From Vanilla planifolia (Eukaryota > Streptophyta > Magnoliopsida > Asparagales > Orchidaceae), in assembly GCA_023846275.1 (NCBI GenBank), contig CM043868.1:3553153-3617152 (forward strand): a stretch of DNA of 64,000 bases, in the 5' to 3' direction. The notes below the pieces were generated by a model that was not told where the DNA came from, ran no database searches, and saw only the letters and a list, made by a program, of their open reading frames with translations. Position numbers and translations under genes: made by a program. This document shows, piece after piece, positions 24,165 through 37,100 of the stretch; position 1 is the stretch's first letter, and each line of letters begins with the position of its first letter.

Positions 24165-26780
24165 AAAATGTGCACAATTTTTTAGAAGAGTACCATTATT
24201 TCATTTCTACTAATTATTTAGGCTACTAAAAATAGAATGCATATTCTAAAACATAAGAATAAGAAAACACCCTCAAGGGCTTACCCCTTACGAACCACTA
24301 AAGGTATGCACTCTATTTCTATGATTTTTAAGCTCAATTCCCTTAAAAGCACTTACATTTTTTATGAGTTCAAGAAATCTCAAGATGAAATATTATTCTT
24401 AACAAAGTTCAAGGCACCATCTTCAAACCCTTACTAATATATTGCTGATCTCCATATGTTTGTCTAGAGAATTCATTTATTTACTTCTTTCATGATCTTC
24501 TTTATGTCTAGATTAATCATTTGTCTTTTGATTTCTTCCAACCCAGCATATTGGATGTCACTCGATTGCTCCCTCAATAACTTTTCCTTTGCCTCAAATT
24601 CAGCAAACCTCTTAAGATAAGAAATTAGTTATTCTTTTAAGCATTCTTTCAATGTATTTAAAAATAAATTCTCATCATACTAGTTGCATATATCCTTTTA
24701 AATTTCTTTTGGTGTTATTTAGCAACTTATACAATACCAACCATAAATTACTAAAAATCTTTAGTGTGTCTTTAGATCATCTAAGATGACCATTAGAGCT
24801 TTAATGAGAAATAATGCTAAAGGAATCAACATTCATGGAGCAAAATTGACATCATTAATTAGTAAGTTTATTTCCTCTTATAAATAGTTACAGACCTTGA
24901 GAGGAGCTTGGATGTCTTTTTATAAGATTCTTATTGTCCATTGAGTCAATCCCAAAATCCTTTCCTTTTGAAGCAAAGTAGCCATTAATTGAACCTTTAA
25001 GGAAGCATCTAGAATCTCTTCCCCCTTTTCATCTATCCATCTTTACTAACATTTTTAGGGCATTAATAATAGTAGCATTAGAGAGATTTTTATCTTTATG
25101 TAATCATTAGATGAAAATTAAAAGAATAATTAAAATCCAACTCACTAACCATGTTTTTAATGGAAACTATCTTAGGTGGAGTTACCTTTGCATCTATTGT
25201 AGCTCTATCCTAAGCAATGGAGTCTCTAAAGTTAGGGTATTAGGTACCACTTTGAAAATTGCAACAAAAATTAATGCAAGGGAACTTGATAATGAACTCC
25301 CATGTAACAATTTTGACATGGGTGTGGAACATTTTCCATTAGCAATTGCTTTTGAAGAGTATCATTAATGTTAAAATCTTTCTACTTTCTTTTTAGAGAT
25401 TTGTCCTCTTCATTGGAATCTTGTCCAAACCACTTAATACAAAATCACGTTGTCCGATGCTGATGGTTTAGCATACCTTAGATATTTAATTGAGTAAGAG
25501 GGAATCAAGCTATAGTCAACCTAATTTATGAAAGAAGATGATAAATCATTACTATATATTTGTAAATTTAGAAATTATACAATATCCCTTATTTGTTAAC
25601 TTTGTTGTAAAAATTTATAAACAAATTATAATGTTTTCAATTTCATAAGATAGTAAAATTGAATTAATATTTTAAAATTAATTTGTAAGTATGTTGAGTA
25701 TCTCATATAACAAGTCAAAATAACTAGGAAATAAAGAAGTTCAAAATATTGAACAATATGTTTGGATAAAGCACATCAAGAGAAGTATAAGGTGCTTATT
25801 TTTCCTAAATCAAAATACATTTGGATCTATTACAAATTGTTGAAAAATTATGAATAAATGATGAATAAAATATTTAATTAATGTAATATTATATATAAAT
25901 ATCCTAGAATAATTTCTTATTAGTTTTACTCAACATACTTACAAATGTTGTAATAATTTCTTATTAGTGCTTCTTGACTTCCAAAATCCACATTTACCTT
26001 TCCACACAAATGTTAGTCTTACTCTCATGCGAAATCCTAACCCTAACTTGTCAAATCTTCAGCTCTCGCATCATTTATTGGCATGCCATCACATTGTCAT
26101 GAGGAGCCACTCATCGCTAGATTTACATTATGAGGGTGAGACACTGCATCAACTAGGGTTTCATTGAATTGAACCTTAATCTATCATGAATTGTTAGTTT
26201 ATGTTAGGTTGAGCACTATCCCAGTGAGAGAAAGGGAGCAGAAGAAAAAATGCTCATGAAATAGAAAAAGAGGAGAGCTAAGGAGAGGCAAATTTGGACT
26301 TGGAAATCTAGTTCAAGAGAATAAATGGAATGAGAAGAGACAAAGTGAAAGGAGTAAAACAAAGTTCTTTGCCAACAAATTGGCTTAACGAGTTTCTAAG
26401 AAAACCATAATTTTTTTGTGCTCCATGTTTAATTGATTAGATTACATAATCAATTATTTTCTTAAAGAAAAAATGCTTGTCACTTCCTATTACTCTATAT
26501 CCATATAGGATAGGTTGATAAAAATTATAAAAATTTAGCATGAAAATTAAGGAAAGAGAAAAGAAGCAACATAAGTAAGCATCTTGACACTACTACAAAT
26601 GTGTGTACTTAATGATAAGCATTGTCTCATGTAGGCATTTTGTAATATTTTTTAAGTGTATAATAATGGTTGAAAAACATGGCTTTGGGTAGACATGTGA
26701 CACTTTTATATGTGTGTATGCTTCAAGTATTGATGCATGACTAATCTTATGCAGGCATCTTACATATTTATATATGCACA
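24165..26780 (+). repeat. LTR-like direct repeat, copy B (body)
   Basis: Collinear with copy A. Together with 26,781-28,977 it makes a unit of about 4.8 kb starting TGTGCACAATTT and ending near CA at 28,976-28,977. No element coding region lies between A and B, so this may be an LTR-LTR recombination product or an LTR pair with the interior lost (inference). Confidence 0.65.
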
Positions 26781-27059
26781 TGTTTGATGTGATATATTGA
26801 TGAGTGTCAGTATAATCTAGATTGTATATGATGTTATCTAGTAATACTATTTCATATTTTGTACCTATATTCCTTACATTATATGGTAATGATAACATGT
26901 TTGTGTGGACTTATTTGGTAAGCACCCAATAACATATGAATGATTAATGATGTGCATGATAAACATGCATGTTATAATTTAGCAATATAAGTGATGAAAA
27001 TTCAATAAGTGAGGTAGGTAGTATTGAGAGGAAAAAGCTATATCTAGGTGAAGGAAATA

Positions 27060-27420
27060 TTTAAATATTACCTAAAGAGGCAAGCCACCTATGATGATAA
27101 AGACATGTAAATATTGCTTGGTGAGGTTGGTGGCCTATCATTATAAATGGTATAAGGAATCTAAGTTTATGCAAATAATGCTTGACACTATGATGGTAAT
27201 AATGGTTAGCAAGCTAAGTAGTCATTCATTATGAAGGTAATAAGAGAGCTTGGGTTTATATAAATAATTCTTGACAAGCTAAATAATCTAATGTGAGGTG
27301 AATAGCTTGTCGCTATGAAGACAATAATAAAGCTTGGGTTTATGCAAATATTGCTTAGTAAGGTAAGTGAGATGTCATGATGAACGTAGGGAAAATATTA
27401 AGCCAATGGGATATTGTTGT
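27060..27420 (+). repeat. Degenerate tandem repeat, about 70-90 bp units
   Basis: Four irregular units recur. Each has 'tatgcaaatattgcttg', then 'aggt-ggtgg', then 'tatgatgataataa', then 'gagcttgggttt' (starts near 27,105, 27,170, 27,258 and 27,340). Unit length varies from about 65 to 90 bases. Confidence 0.55.
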
Positions 27421-28239
27421 GTATCAAAATAGGAATCATGCCCCAAAAGAGTGCCAAGTAAAAACAAAAGTATAGGAACAATTGATTTTTATATATACTT
27501 ATTTAGTATTACATGTATAGATGATTATAATTAAGTCTAGACTTTACATGTGATATGACCCTAATATTATATTATTTCATATACTTTAATTAGTTTTTTT
27601 ATATTTTTTGATCTTATAATGGTTAACTTATGTTTGGTACTCATAGTTTTAACTGAACTGATAAACATTTAATCACATAAGGGCTAAGACATGATATCAA
27701 TAGAAAAGCAATGAACATGATATATAAATTATTTAAGATATATGTAATGTATAATTGATTTGTTTAATTTTAAAATTTTAAAACTACTCTTATATTTTCA
27801 CTACATATGCTATATACTTAAACTACATAGTATGTTATAGATAACAATGTGATTGAATAGAAAATAACATCATAGATGGTTTAGTTGATTTTTTTTTTTT
27901 TTTGAAAAGGGTTTAGTTGATGTCTACATATGATGTACATATAGTAAATGACATAAATTGATATACTTGTATACCAAAAAAATGAATGAAATATAGGAAG
28001 ACTATGTCTATTCAAAATTTGAAACTTGGAGAAGAATGGTTTCAAATGATTTAGAATTAAGAATTTGAGTCTTAAGTTCATGAGTAGAGGATGAGAATGT
28101 CACACAACTATTTATCATAATATAAATAATAATATGAAGATTTTGTGGACAAAATAAAATTAAAACTTTGCAAGCTAAATCTTAGTTATCAATGAGAAAA
28201 ATAATAGAATACTAAGCATTAACAAAAAAACTAGTTGAG

Positions 28240-28440
28240 GATAAACTCTTAAGGCTAAGATGCTTGAGGTAAGACCCTTGATTTTAGGCCCTTAAGACGT
28301 AATCACTAAAATCCAGACCCTCAAAACTAAATGCTTAAGCTAAAACTCTCGAGATCAAATACTAAGGATTGAAGATTTAAAATTTGTCATCCCGAAGGGC
28401 TAAATCTTCAAAACTCAATTACTAGTGGTTAGAACTTTCC
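28240..28440 (+). repeat. 29-bp-period minisatellite, copy 2
   Basis: Six or more degenerate units with 'cttaaggctaagatgcttgag' and 'aaactctcgag' cores. At least one unit ('aactaaatgcttaagctaaa' plus 9 bases) is exactly 29 long. Same family and orientation as 540-815. Confidence 0.6.
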
Positions 28441-28479
28441 ACCTAATACTAAGCCCGTTAGGCCCAACCACTAGATTAA

Positions 28480-28977
28480 AGATGCTTATTTCAAAATCCT
28501 TTTAGTGAAGGAGCTTACACTAAACCTAGGAACATTAACCATTTTGATGTGACTATTGGAATTTCTTAGTAATAGCAATATCTAGAGGTGCACTCTTTCA
28601 TAACCAATTATGCCATTATCAATGTAATGATAGTAATTCCTACACATGTGCACTTACCTTGGGCAATGAAGCATTATCAAGGTAATGACTAGAACTCTTG
28701 CATTTTGAATGAAGAATAGAAATGTTTTCCATTCTTCTGCTATAAGCAAGCCCTCAAAGATACAAATTCAAAAGAGCTCGATCACTTGAGAGAAGCTTTC
28801 TTTTCTTTGCCTTCCTTACTTTTTTTTACCTTGGCCATCCTTGCTTTGGGAGGATCTTAACTCTCTTTTCTATTACTTTATAACCATAATCTTTAAATTT
28901 TCAATTAATAACCATCTTTTAATTTCTATGAATCCAAATTTTGCATCAACAAAATACTTTTGAAAAATATTTTTTCA
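28480..28977 (+). repeat. Tail of LTR-like copy B
   Basis: Matches 23,811-24,164 and, more weakly, 840-1,020. The likely repeat end is the CA at 28,976-28,977, after which sequence related to 33,160 and 45,350 begins. The exact junction is uncertain by about 20 bases because both sides are A/T-rich. Confidence 0.55.
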
Positions 28978-29560
28978 TTGTAGGACTTTTAAGTTGAGAA
29001 ACAACATTTGAATTTGACTAGTATTTATGTTTGTAATTTTGTTGTTCTTATTTCATTTTTAATATGTTAAAAATTTCCTTAGTTGTTGTAATTTTTTGGT
29101 TTATCATGTTGAAAGGTTTATGAAAATTGTTCTTCAATTTAATATTTGTGTATAGAAAATTTTGTAAAAATTTAAATAATTACATAATGCAACAAGCAAT
29201 ATGTTTACAAGAGCAAAATTTGTCAACCAATTGATTAACTAAGATCATTGAATGAGTTTTTGTTTCAACAAAATTAAGCATTAGAAAGTTCAAACAAAAG
29301 TATTATGAGAATAATTATAATTTAACATACAAAAGCACAAAAAAAAATTTGTTTGGTAGCTAATTATTCCTTATGTTGAACACAAGCACAAAGTATCTCG
29401 TAGGTATAAACATCATCAGCCTTCCAACAACTACAAAAATAAAATATATGACTTCAAGGAACAAATGCTCAATGGTGTAACTATTTATCTATTTGTTCTT
29501 ACCTTGATTTGGAGGTTCCAGCCCATGTGTTATCAGTTCATTTTGTTTTGAATTTGTGAT
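28978..29560 (+). repeat. Third copy of the peptide-gene upstream flank, gene missing
   Basis: Collinear with 45,370-45,890 and partly with 33,160-33,760. Blocks 'ttgactagtatttatgtttgtaa', 'tgtaaaaatttaaataattacataa-caacaa', 'gtcaaccaattgattaac' and 'ctcaatggtgtaactatt' recur with the same order and spacing. In the other two copies the peptide gene lies 0.3-0.6 kb to the left; here the left side is LTR-like repeat. The gene and promoter of this third unit are therefore absent. Confidence 0.65.
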
Positions 29561-32087
29561 TTGAGGGAACACAAACTAAATACAAGTTTAATAAGCATCA
29601 TTATAGTCATTGTATGAATAATATGTTGCATGATTAAAACAAGTATACATCTTTGTTACCAAGTAATGTAGATCCCTAGTCTTCATCCAACAAATACAAA
29701 TCAAACTTAATTTTATTTGTTCTATCTATGCAAAAGAAACTTTCATCAATATGAATCGTATATTTCAAGATGTAAGCACGAGTGCAACTCATTCAAAACA
29801 ACCTAGCTTTCAAGTGAGATCACTATCTCTTCCTAAAAATATTTTAATTATTTTTGTGCACAATCTAAATTGCCAATAGAAATGCTTTGTCTACTCTATT
29901 ATTAACATCATCTACTATTATTTGAATTTATTTATCATTAATATGGTTATATGAATATATGATATGTTTGTACATGGAGTTATGAACTACAATAATCGCT
30001 TTCACTATGCATTGTTATGTGTGTTTTTGACTATATGATAACCTATTCAAAATGTACTATTTTTGTGTCCAAACCTATGTTCAAATGATTTATCAAGAAA
30101 CCCATGTTCAAATGAAAAGGAAAATTGAAGTCACTTCTTACTATAGCATTTTTGGTTTGTTTGTTATAGAACCCAATGAAACATGCTTACATAACCATAA
30201 CAATCACATGTGTTGCTCAATAGATTCAATGTAGCTTTGTTAACAAAATCATGAACATTAATAGCAGTACTACACATGTTGACCACATCGACATGTTAGG
30301 TGATCAACAAACACACATGCTGTGCAAGTGTGTCAGTCCCTTGTAGTTGCACCTTTCTGTATGCATGCTTATGCCTCTATGAGTGATGTGTGACTTATGA
30401 GCTATAGTGGCAATCTAGCATGCACGCAGTGAACCTTTGTTCATGGCTATGCAGTTATTACTGCTTAGTATTGCAACTATGATTTTCATCATTTTGTCTC
30501 TTTTGATATTTTCGCACCTATGGATTTAATGAACCTTGAATTGAGTCCTTAATTTGGTTAATCACCTTTTACTCCTCAAGCTTTACATACAAACTAGAAG
30601 TAAAGATCTCATAATTTGATTATCAAGCTCACAGCATGTCACCCAAAATGAACCATATTCTTGCTCCAATTGAGACCTTAGTTTAGCCAAGAACTGGTCC
30701 ACCTCAGGTTAAGTAACCTACTATATATCATTATGTACATGGTACCAAAGTAATTTATACCTACAAATAATCATATTCACATGGTGCAATCATCATAAAT
30801 AATAATATAATCATGTCTAATATAGATAATACATATAATTCAAGTCTGATAAATACATCTCAATGTTCAAAATGAAAAAATTATAACTAGGACATGCCAA
30901 GATACTAACTGATCCCTCTCACTACAAGACCTTAGCCTTGTTTTGAGACTCAATCAAGATTCCCAATCCCTCTTCATAAGGTGCTTAAGAGTTCCCTCTC
31001 ACTACAAAGCCATTTAAGGTCTCTTTTAAGGACTCTTCTTACTTTCTAAGCTTATAATTTAGCTTTACCACCTAAGCCTAAGGCTTAACCCAAGAAAAAT
31101 AACTCAATTATTTTAAGAAAGAATTCTTAATTAAGCTATGTGGGTCTCTTATAGCATAGTTAAGTAAAATCACTCCTAGATTAACCTATGAGATTTTTCT
31201 TAAATATTTTAAAACATTCTTAGCTAACTTTTATACCTTAATTTGTACTAAACTTTAATTCTTCCAAACCATATTGGTTGCACAATTATGCAACACTTCT
31301 AAACACTTAACTTTTCAACAATGTGTGATCATTCATTTCCTTTCATGTGACAAGTCTAGATTACCATCTTAACACAAGCATAATTTAAAATTCTAACAAA
31401 ATTGGCATTAAAAAAATATATGTTGACATCACTTTCAACATGTAATTCATGCCATAATTACAATAATGTTGTAACATGTATGATTCACCAATAATAATTT
31501 TTATATCACTATAGGTGATCATAATTTTATACTTTTATTTTTAGCAATTGTGAGTGATCACTATTAATATTTTTGAATCAATCTATGAAACTTTATCACA
31601 ATTTAATATTTTATCTTGTGGCCAAAATACCTTCAACATTAATTGAAACCCATGACAACCAATTGTGCAAGTATCATCCATCCTAACTCCATCTAATTAG
31701 AATAATCTAATTTAGCATGATAAGCATTATATGATTTACAAATGATAACAAATCTTAAATTGCATATTTCTCAATCTTCTTTTCATCATGACCAAGATCT
31801 TAGCATACTATTACTATTGTATCATATGATTCTTATAAAATATATTTAGCAACTCTAACTTTATCATAAGAATTTTATAAGTATTTAATTCATTGATTCA
31901 AATAGGAGTAATATGCTTTGGTTAGTAAATTTGATGATTGTAATGATATAATTTATCTTACAAATTTTTCTTGACATTCATACAAACATAGGGTTGTTTG
32001 GATCACATGTTTTTTATGATAAGACTAGAAGACACCAAATGGATATAGTATAAGATTATAATTTAGAAATTCGTATTGATGTGAAAG
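29561..32087. other. No recognisable gene
   Basis: AT-rich DNA without a convincing coding frame. A somewhat GC-richer patch at about 30,270-30,480 ('catgctgtgcaagtgtgtcag', 'gcatgcacgcagtg') looks low-copy but has no long frame. At 31,989 'tagggttgtttggatcaca' resembles the ends of some hAT-type or MITE elements, but I could not find the partner end. Confidence 0.4.
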
Positions 32088-32513
32088 CAAAATGACAAAT
32101 TCTATGATACTCTATTTAATTCCAAAATTTTTTAATTTTTTAAAATTACATTTCAATGATTTGAAGAAGAATTTTTTTGGTTTCTACAAATCATTAAATT
32201 ATAAATTTGTAGTAAATTCACTAATAGGACATGACAACGGATTAATAGGTGGCTTGTTTTACAAAGTTGATGTTTTAAGAGAGTTTTGAGCAATATAAAA
32301 GTAGAGCATATTATCTTAGTTGCAAACTTTTTACCGTGCATGGACAAACACACATCTGAAAGAAGTAGATGATCTTCACATGGAGATATCAAACAAACTA
32401 GGTCCTGTACATGACAGTACTTTCGCTACTTAGTTTCATCATTTTTAGTTCTCGGAATCAAGTCATACTTCAGAAAATTAAGTTATAACAATCCCTTTAA
32501 GATTTCATGTATG

Positions 32514-32837
32514 CTATTTAACTGGAGCTGGATAACCAATTGAAACATCCACAGGAGGGAGATGGTGTTTTATCGGGTTTCCAGCGGGTGCCGGTGGACT
32601 ATCACTAATTCTACCTCCAAGCATCCTCCTTCCCGGGATGACACCTGCATATCAGATAGACATCAACAATCAATCCGTTTTGTAGGATGTTTCTTTATAA
32701 CAGGTACAACAGTGACACTGGAATTGAGAATTAAGATTGTGACCTTGGCTAGCCATGTGAACATGGATTGCAACAGAAGAAGATAGTAAGCAGAGTAAGA
32801 GGACTTCGATACAAAAGAAAAGCTGCAACTTCTCCAT
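32514..32837 (-). CDS. Small secreted peptide precursor, 74 aa, two exons (peptide gene 1)
   Basis: Exon 1 is 32,837-32,744 and exon 2 is 32,644-32,514, with a 99-nt intron (GT at 32,743-32,742, AG at 32,646-32,645, phase 1). Start MEKLQLFFCI leads into a strongly hydrophobic signal peptide to about residue 25. Exon 2 gives GVIPGRRMLGGR, then SDSPPAPAGNPIKHHLPP, then DVSIGYPAPVK and stop. The family is not one I recognise with certainty. A signal peptide, short variable region and Pro/Gly/Asn/His-rich C-terminus are the build of plant post-translationally modified peptide hormones (CEP, IDA, PIP types), and a mature peptide inside the SPPAPAGNPIKHH stretch is inference. The paralogue at 44,739-45,025 conserves frame, intron phase and 17 of 26 residues from G-R-R-M-L-G onward. 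Without splicing exon 1 would read into a Cys-rich tail ending after 55 codons. A TATA box lies 64 bases upstream of the ATG. Confidence 0.72.
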
Positions 32838-32900
32838 CTCTTTCTGGCAAAAAGTGAAATAGTAACATCGAATAACGCCCTGCGTGCACACTACCCTTAT

Positions 32901-32910
32901 TTTAAATATA
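32901..32910 (-). promoter_or_regulatory. TATA box of peptide gene 1
   Basis: On the minus strand TATATTTAAA lies 64 bases before the ATG. It sits in a block (TGGGCCAAGTGCC, then TTATATTTAAAA, then AAGGGTAG) nearly identical to that before peptide gene 2, which supports its role. A 5' UTR of roughly 35-40 bases is expected. Confidence 0.6.
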
Positions 32911-33789
32911 AAAGGCACTTGGCCCAGTCAAGCTCTTCAGCTGTTTTATTGTCATATTTTAAAGATTAGGTAGATGTTATCCATTTACACTGCAAAGGAA
33001 AAGACTTGGAAGTCAATCGTGAAGCAGCCCGACTTGGAAATTAGGATGAACTGACACAAGCAATATTAACAATTAACTCCTATTGCTTCTCTTCGAAGCT
33101 AAGAATTTGAAGTCATCAGTTTTCTGAAATAATTTGAGTCAAAACATCGGAGTTGTTCTAAAATGTTAAATGAATATTTTCTTATGAAATACTTTTGAAA
33201 AGAAAAATATTTTAATTAAATCATTGAAATTGGGAAATGTATTGGAATATGTGTAGTATTTATTTTTTAAAATTAGTTAGTGCAAGTTAATTTTTTGATG
33301 AAGAAAATATGCCTTATGTGGTTTTAATTTTAGGGATTTTATGGTCAAAGAGTTTTGATGGTTTGACTTGGTATTTAAATATTTCTGAATTGGCAATTTT
33401 GTACAAATTTAACTGTATTTTGATCAATACGCATATCTTTGGTTGGAATGAGCAGAAAAAGGTGAGCCATCTCATTAATTTAACATTGTGGAATCTGCTT
33501 TTGTTGCAAAAAATTAAGAACTTGTAGGCTCAAAATCAAATATGCTGAGAATAATTTTAATTTAACATCCAAAAGAACATAAAAGATTTGGTGGGTAGCT
33601 AATTATCTATTGCATCAAACAAAAGCTTAAAGTAACTCATCCGTGTATACATGATTAACTTTCCAACTAAAACTCCAATAAAACATACCATGATTAGCAA
33701 AAGCATTGCAATAGCATGACTTATGAAATCTATGATGGGTACATTGATCTTACCTTGTTATATGTCTCATAAGTGTCTTCAAGATTTGA

Positions 33790-34150
33790 TTAGAAGAATT
33801 ATGCATATTATGAAATCCACCTTTTATAAGGATTTGATAAAGGCTTCAAGGAGAGTTGAACTAAATCAAACAACTACAGAGGTAAAAGAAAGTAGGCAAT
33901 AAAGAAAAGGGATATTATCGTCACATGGAGGAATAAAATTTAAAAAAACCATGACATCTAGGTCAAAGACTCAAACTACTAATATGGAGCAAATGAGATG
34001 CTTAAATGCAAGATATATGGCAAGAACAAGGGAGAGTGTAGGACAAGGAATGTTAAGTGTTTTACTTGTGATAAATTTGGATTGGATGTTATGATAAAGA
34101 GCATTTACAAGTGTTAAGAAAATCATCTATTGGTAGAAAAACATATGACA
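33790..34150 (+). pseudogene. Ty3/gypsy gag fragment (zinc knuckle)
   Basis: Plus-strand pieces ASRRVELNQTTTEVK near 33,842 and KCKIYGKNKGECRTRNVKCF followed by TCDKFG near 34,005-34,085 match the end of chromovirus-type gags: a C-x2-C-x3-H-x-G-x-C-like pre-knuckle followed by the C-x2-C-x4-H-x4-C knuckle. Some cysteines and the histidine are gone. It is similar in kind to 61,200-61,440. No further pol domain could be followed to the right. Confidence 0.6.
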
Positions 34151-37100
34151 AAGACTATATACCTAAGAAATCTTATATATTAGTAATGTAATATTTTGCA
34201 TATAGCATCATGAGATATATTATATTATGAATTACGAAAAAATCTTAAAAGAAATAGAGGAAAAAAAAGTCCAAGCAAATGGCTTTCCTTATCATCATTG
34301 TAAGTAACTTTTAATATTAGTTACATACTTTATTTTTATTTACCATTCATAATCATATTCATTTGATCAATTGGAAGGTTAGAAATAACATAAATAATGA
34401 AATCTTCTATAAAATTAATTTGTTACTTGCATGCCACAAACAAAATTAATGTATATGATCACACTTAAGGACATTATGAAAAGGGTAAACAATGTAGTAG
34501 AGGCTAAAGGGTAAATTACTAATGCCTATTTTTTCAATTTCAAAGAAAAGGTTTAAATGAGATTTAGATTAGGAGATGAAATTTTTTTGGATGAATAGAC
34601 AAATATATGTAGTGATAATTACTATCTAAGATGAAATAAAAAAATAGCCATCATAATGATAAATAAAATAATTGGTTATATGGATATGAACGATAAAAGG
34701 AAATCATCATAAACATGATTATGTAAAAATAAAGAATTTGATAAATATTCTAAAAATGTTATAAAAATCCTTGTTTATAGTGCAGTTGAGATAGTATTGT
34801 TTAATGGCTAATGATATGAAAATATTAATAATGAGACAATAATGAATAAATATTTCATAAATAGCTAAAACCCAAATATATTAACTCAAAAGAAGTAAAT
34901 TTGAAGTAGAGGTGATGACTAGATTAGACTGAAAATCATGATTGGGAAAAAGAGTTGATCATTTCAAAATCGTATAGATTGGACATATGAACTCAAAGAG
35001 ATTCTAAAAGTGTTATGATTAAAAATTTATGAAAAGTTAGATGATAAAAGAGAACCATGCTTTACTAAAGTGAGTCTATAAAAGAACTTATTAGATTTGT
35101 TAAGAGAGAAAATATTAGTATATATTTTAGGAGAGAAAAAAATATTTATTCTTTGTTTAAAGTTCTATGGACCAATAAATTCAGAAAACAAGCCAATGGG
35201 AAATAGAAGAGGGAATGCATAAGAAACATTCTTGATCTAAATTTCAATAACAAATTTTAATAAGAAAGGAGAAATTTTTTATATCCCAAATGTTGGAGAA
35301 ATTACATAAATAATTACTTTTAGAATTAGAATTATTATGTACCAAAGTTGATGTACTATATCATCATATGATTGATCTAAGTTTAAAAGAACGATGAAAA
35401 ACTATAATCATTTATAAAGGTAAGGAAATCTCAATTTGTAAATTTTGCAATCATTATTAGTTTCTAATGATTTATTAAAGTTTAGAAAAAAATAATATAT
35501 CACTAAAATGGGGGAAAATAACAAAAAAGAAGAGATATAAGTTTCAAAACATAAAGTGTGAATTATTTGGAATCCAAAAGTAGTGGTTGATAAAAATGGG
35601 AAGTGTTGAGACCATAATACAAAAGATGGGTGATTAACATATTTAATAAACAATTAAACTATAGAATTAATATGTTTCAAAAAATTAAAAGAAACACCTA
35701 TTGAAGTTTAAAAATTACAAAACATGACTAAGATGAAGAGCACATAGAAAATTTTAGCTTCATATTTTTTGACATGAATATGAAATGGTATAGTCACAAA
35801 ATAAAGACTAAAAAATTAATAAGAAAAAAGTATGGTATTTATTATATACATTTTTAGAGAAAATATTATTAAAAATATTAAATAATTCAAAAAAACATTT
35901 GCATGATGGATATATCTCTTTGAGTAATTTTATTTAAAATTAGTTGATGAATTTTTTTAGGTCATTTGGATAGAAAAATGTGAAGAAAACATATAATATA
36001 TAGTTTTAATTAAAGATTTTAATTAATTTCTATTTATTCTTTTTCTAATTGAGAAACTTTGACTGAACATGAATATGTAAAGTAGAAAAATGATATCATT
36101 AGTGAATCAATCAATGAGAAAACAAAGAAAAATAAAACTAGGAGAGTCATAATTATTTGTTGAAGTGGAAAGGACAATTGGATTTGAAGAGATGTGGAAT
36201 GATTTTAAAAGCTCTATTGGATGGCCATGCGAGGTTTTTAGGAATTGGGGAAAAGCCTATGTGGGATTTATGTGAAATTAGGAAGGGAATTTAGAAGGAT
36301 TCAAATAGAATTAAGAGACATTGGATAGAGCATGTTATTATAAGTATTGAGGAAAGCATTTTGAATTTAAGGGGGAAAGAGAAAAAGGAAGGTGAGGAAA
36401 AGTGAGAACAAAATTTGCAAAGAGGGGCATAAGAAAAAGGGAAGAAATCACATGAAAATACCACTACAACGTGAATTGAAATAGGCTGACTATGTAGATT
36501 GATGCATCTTATTTGAAAAATGTAGTAATTAAAAATTAGTTCATAAATAGGAAAATATTCATATGCTTAATGTAGAACATATATCACATAAATTCAAACG
36601 TTCACATGTTACAATGAATACGTGAGTTTTCATTTCATTACAAAAAATAGTGTTTTAAATGATAAGCATGCTATGATAGAATGTATTGATATAAAAGCTT
36701 AACAACTTTATTTTATTATTTAATTTGCTTTATTTATAAGCATGTTAAGTGCAGATAATTATTTCTATTATCAATAAAACACATTTTATTACATATGGCA
36801 TGTTATGTATAATCTAGTTGCATGGAGGTATGGACAAGGGGAAAAGGTCTTTTTTATATCATATAAATGAAATAGCTTTATTAAATGCATTAAATAGGGA
36901 TTGTAAAGGACAACAACATGGGTTAATTCTTAAATAAAATGCTTTCAAACGTGAAAAGGTTTGATCATTGCATCATTAGAAAGGTTATATCATTTTTTTA
37001 TCTTGCTCCAATGGTGTAACCTAATCATGGGATCATTGGAATGGTGTATCTCCTTTGTTAGTATAGTCCAAAGGTGTAATCCAAATTGAGGTTAACAAAA

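Larger units (their letters stand above)
32088..33760 (+). repeat. Segmental duplication, unit 1 (contains peptide gene 1)
   Basis: Direct-orientation counterpart of 44,148-45,890, about 12 kb away. Left edge: 'aaatgacaaattctatg' at 32,091 and 44,153. Right part: 'accatgattagcaa' or 'accaccattagcga' at 33,690 and 45,820. Both the gene and its upstream and downstream flanks are included. Unit 2 has about 130 extra bases at 44,570-44,695. Confidence 0.75.

Noticed and set aside
31980..32010. Possible terminal inverted repeat of a hAT-type element or MITE ('tagggttgtttggatc')
   Set aside because: No matching inverted end or target duplication was found within several kilobases.
32670..32918. 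82-codon minus-strand open frame with a Cys-rich end (CHCCTCYK) at the peptide locus
   Set aside because: It is the unspliced reading. The paralogue has no Cys-rich tail in the same place, while splicing gives a conserved second exon in both copies. The upstream part before MEKLQ runs through the TATA region.
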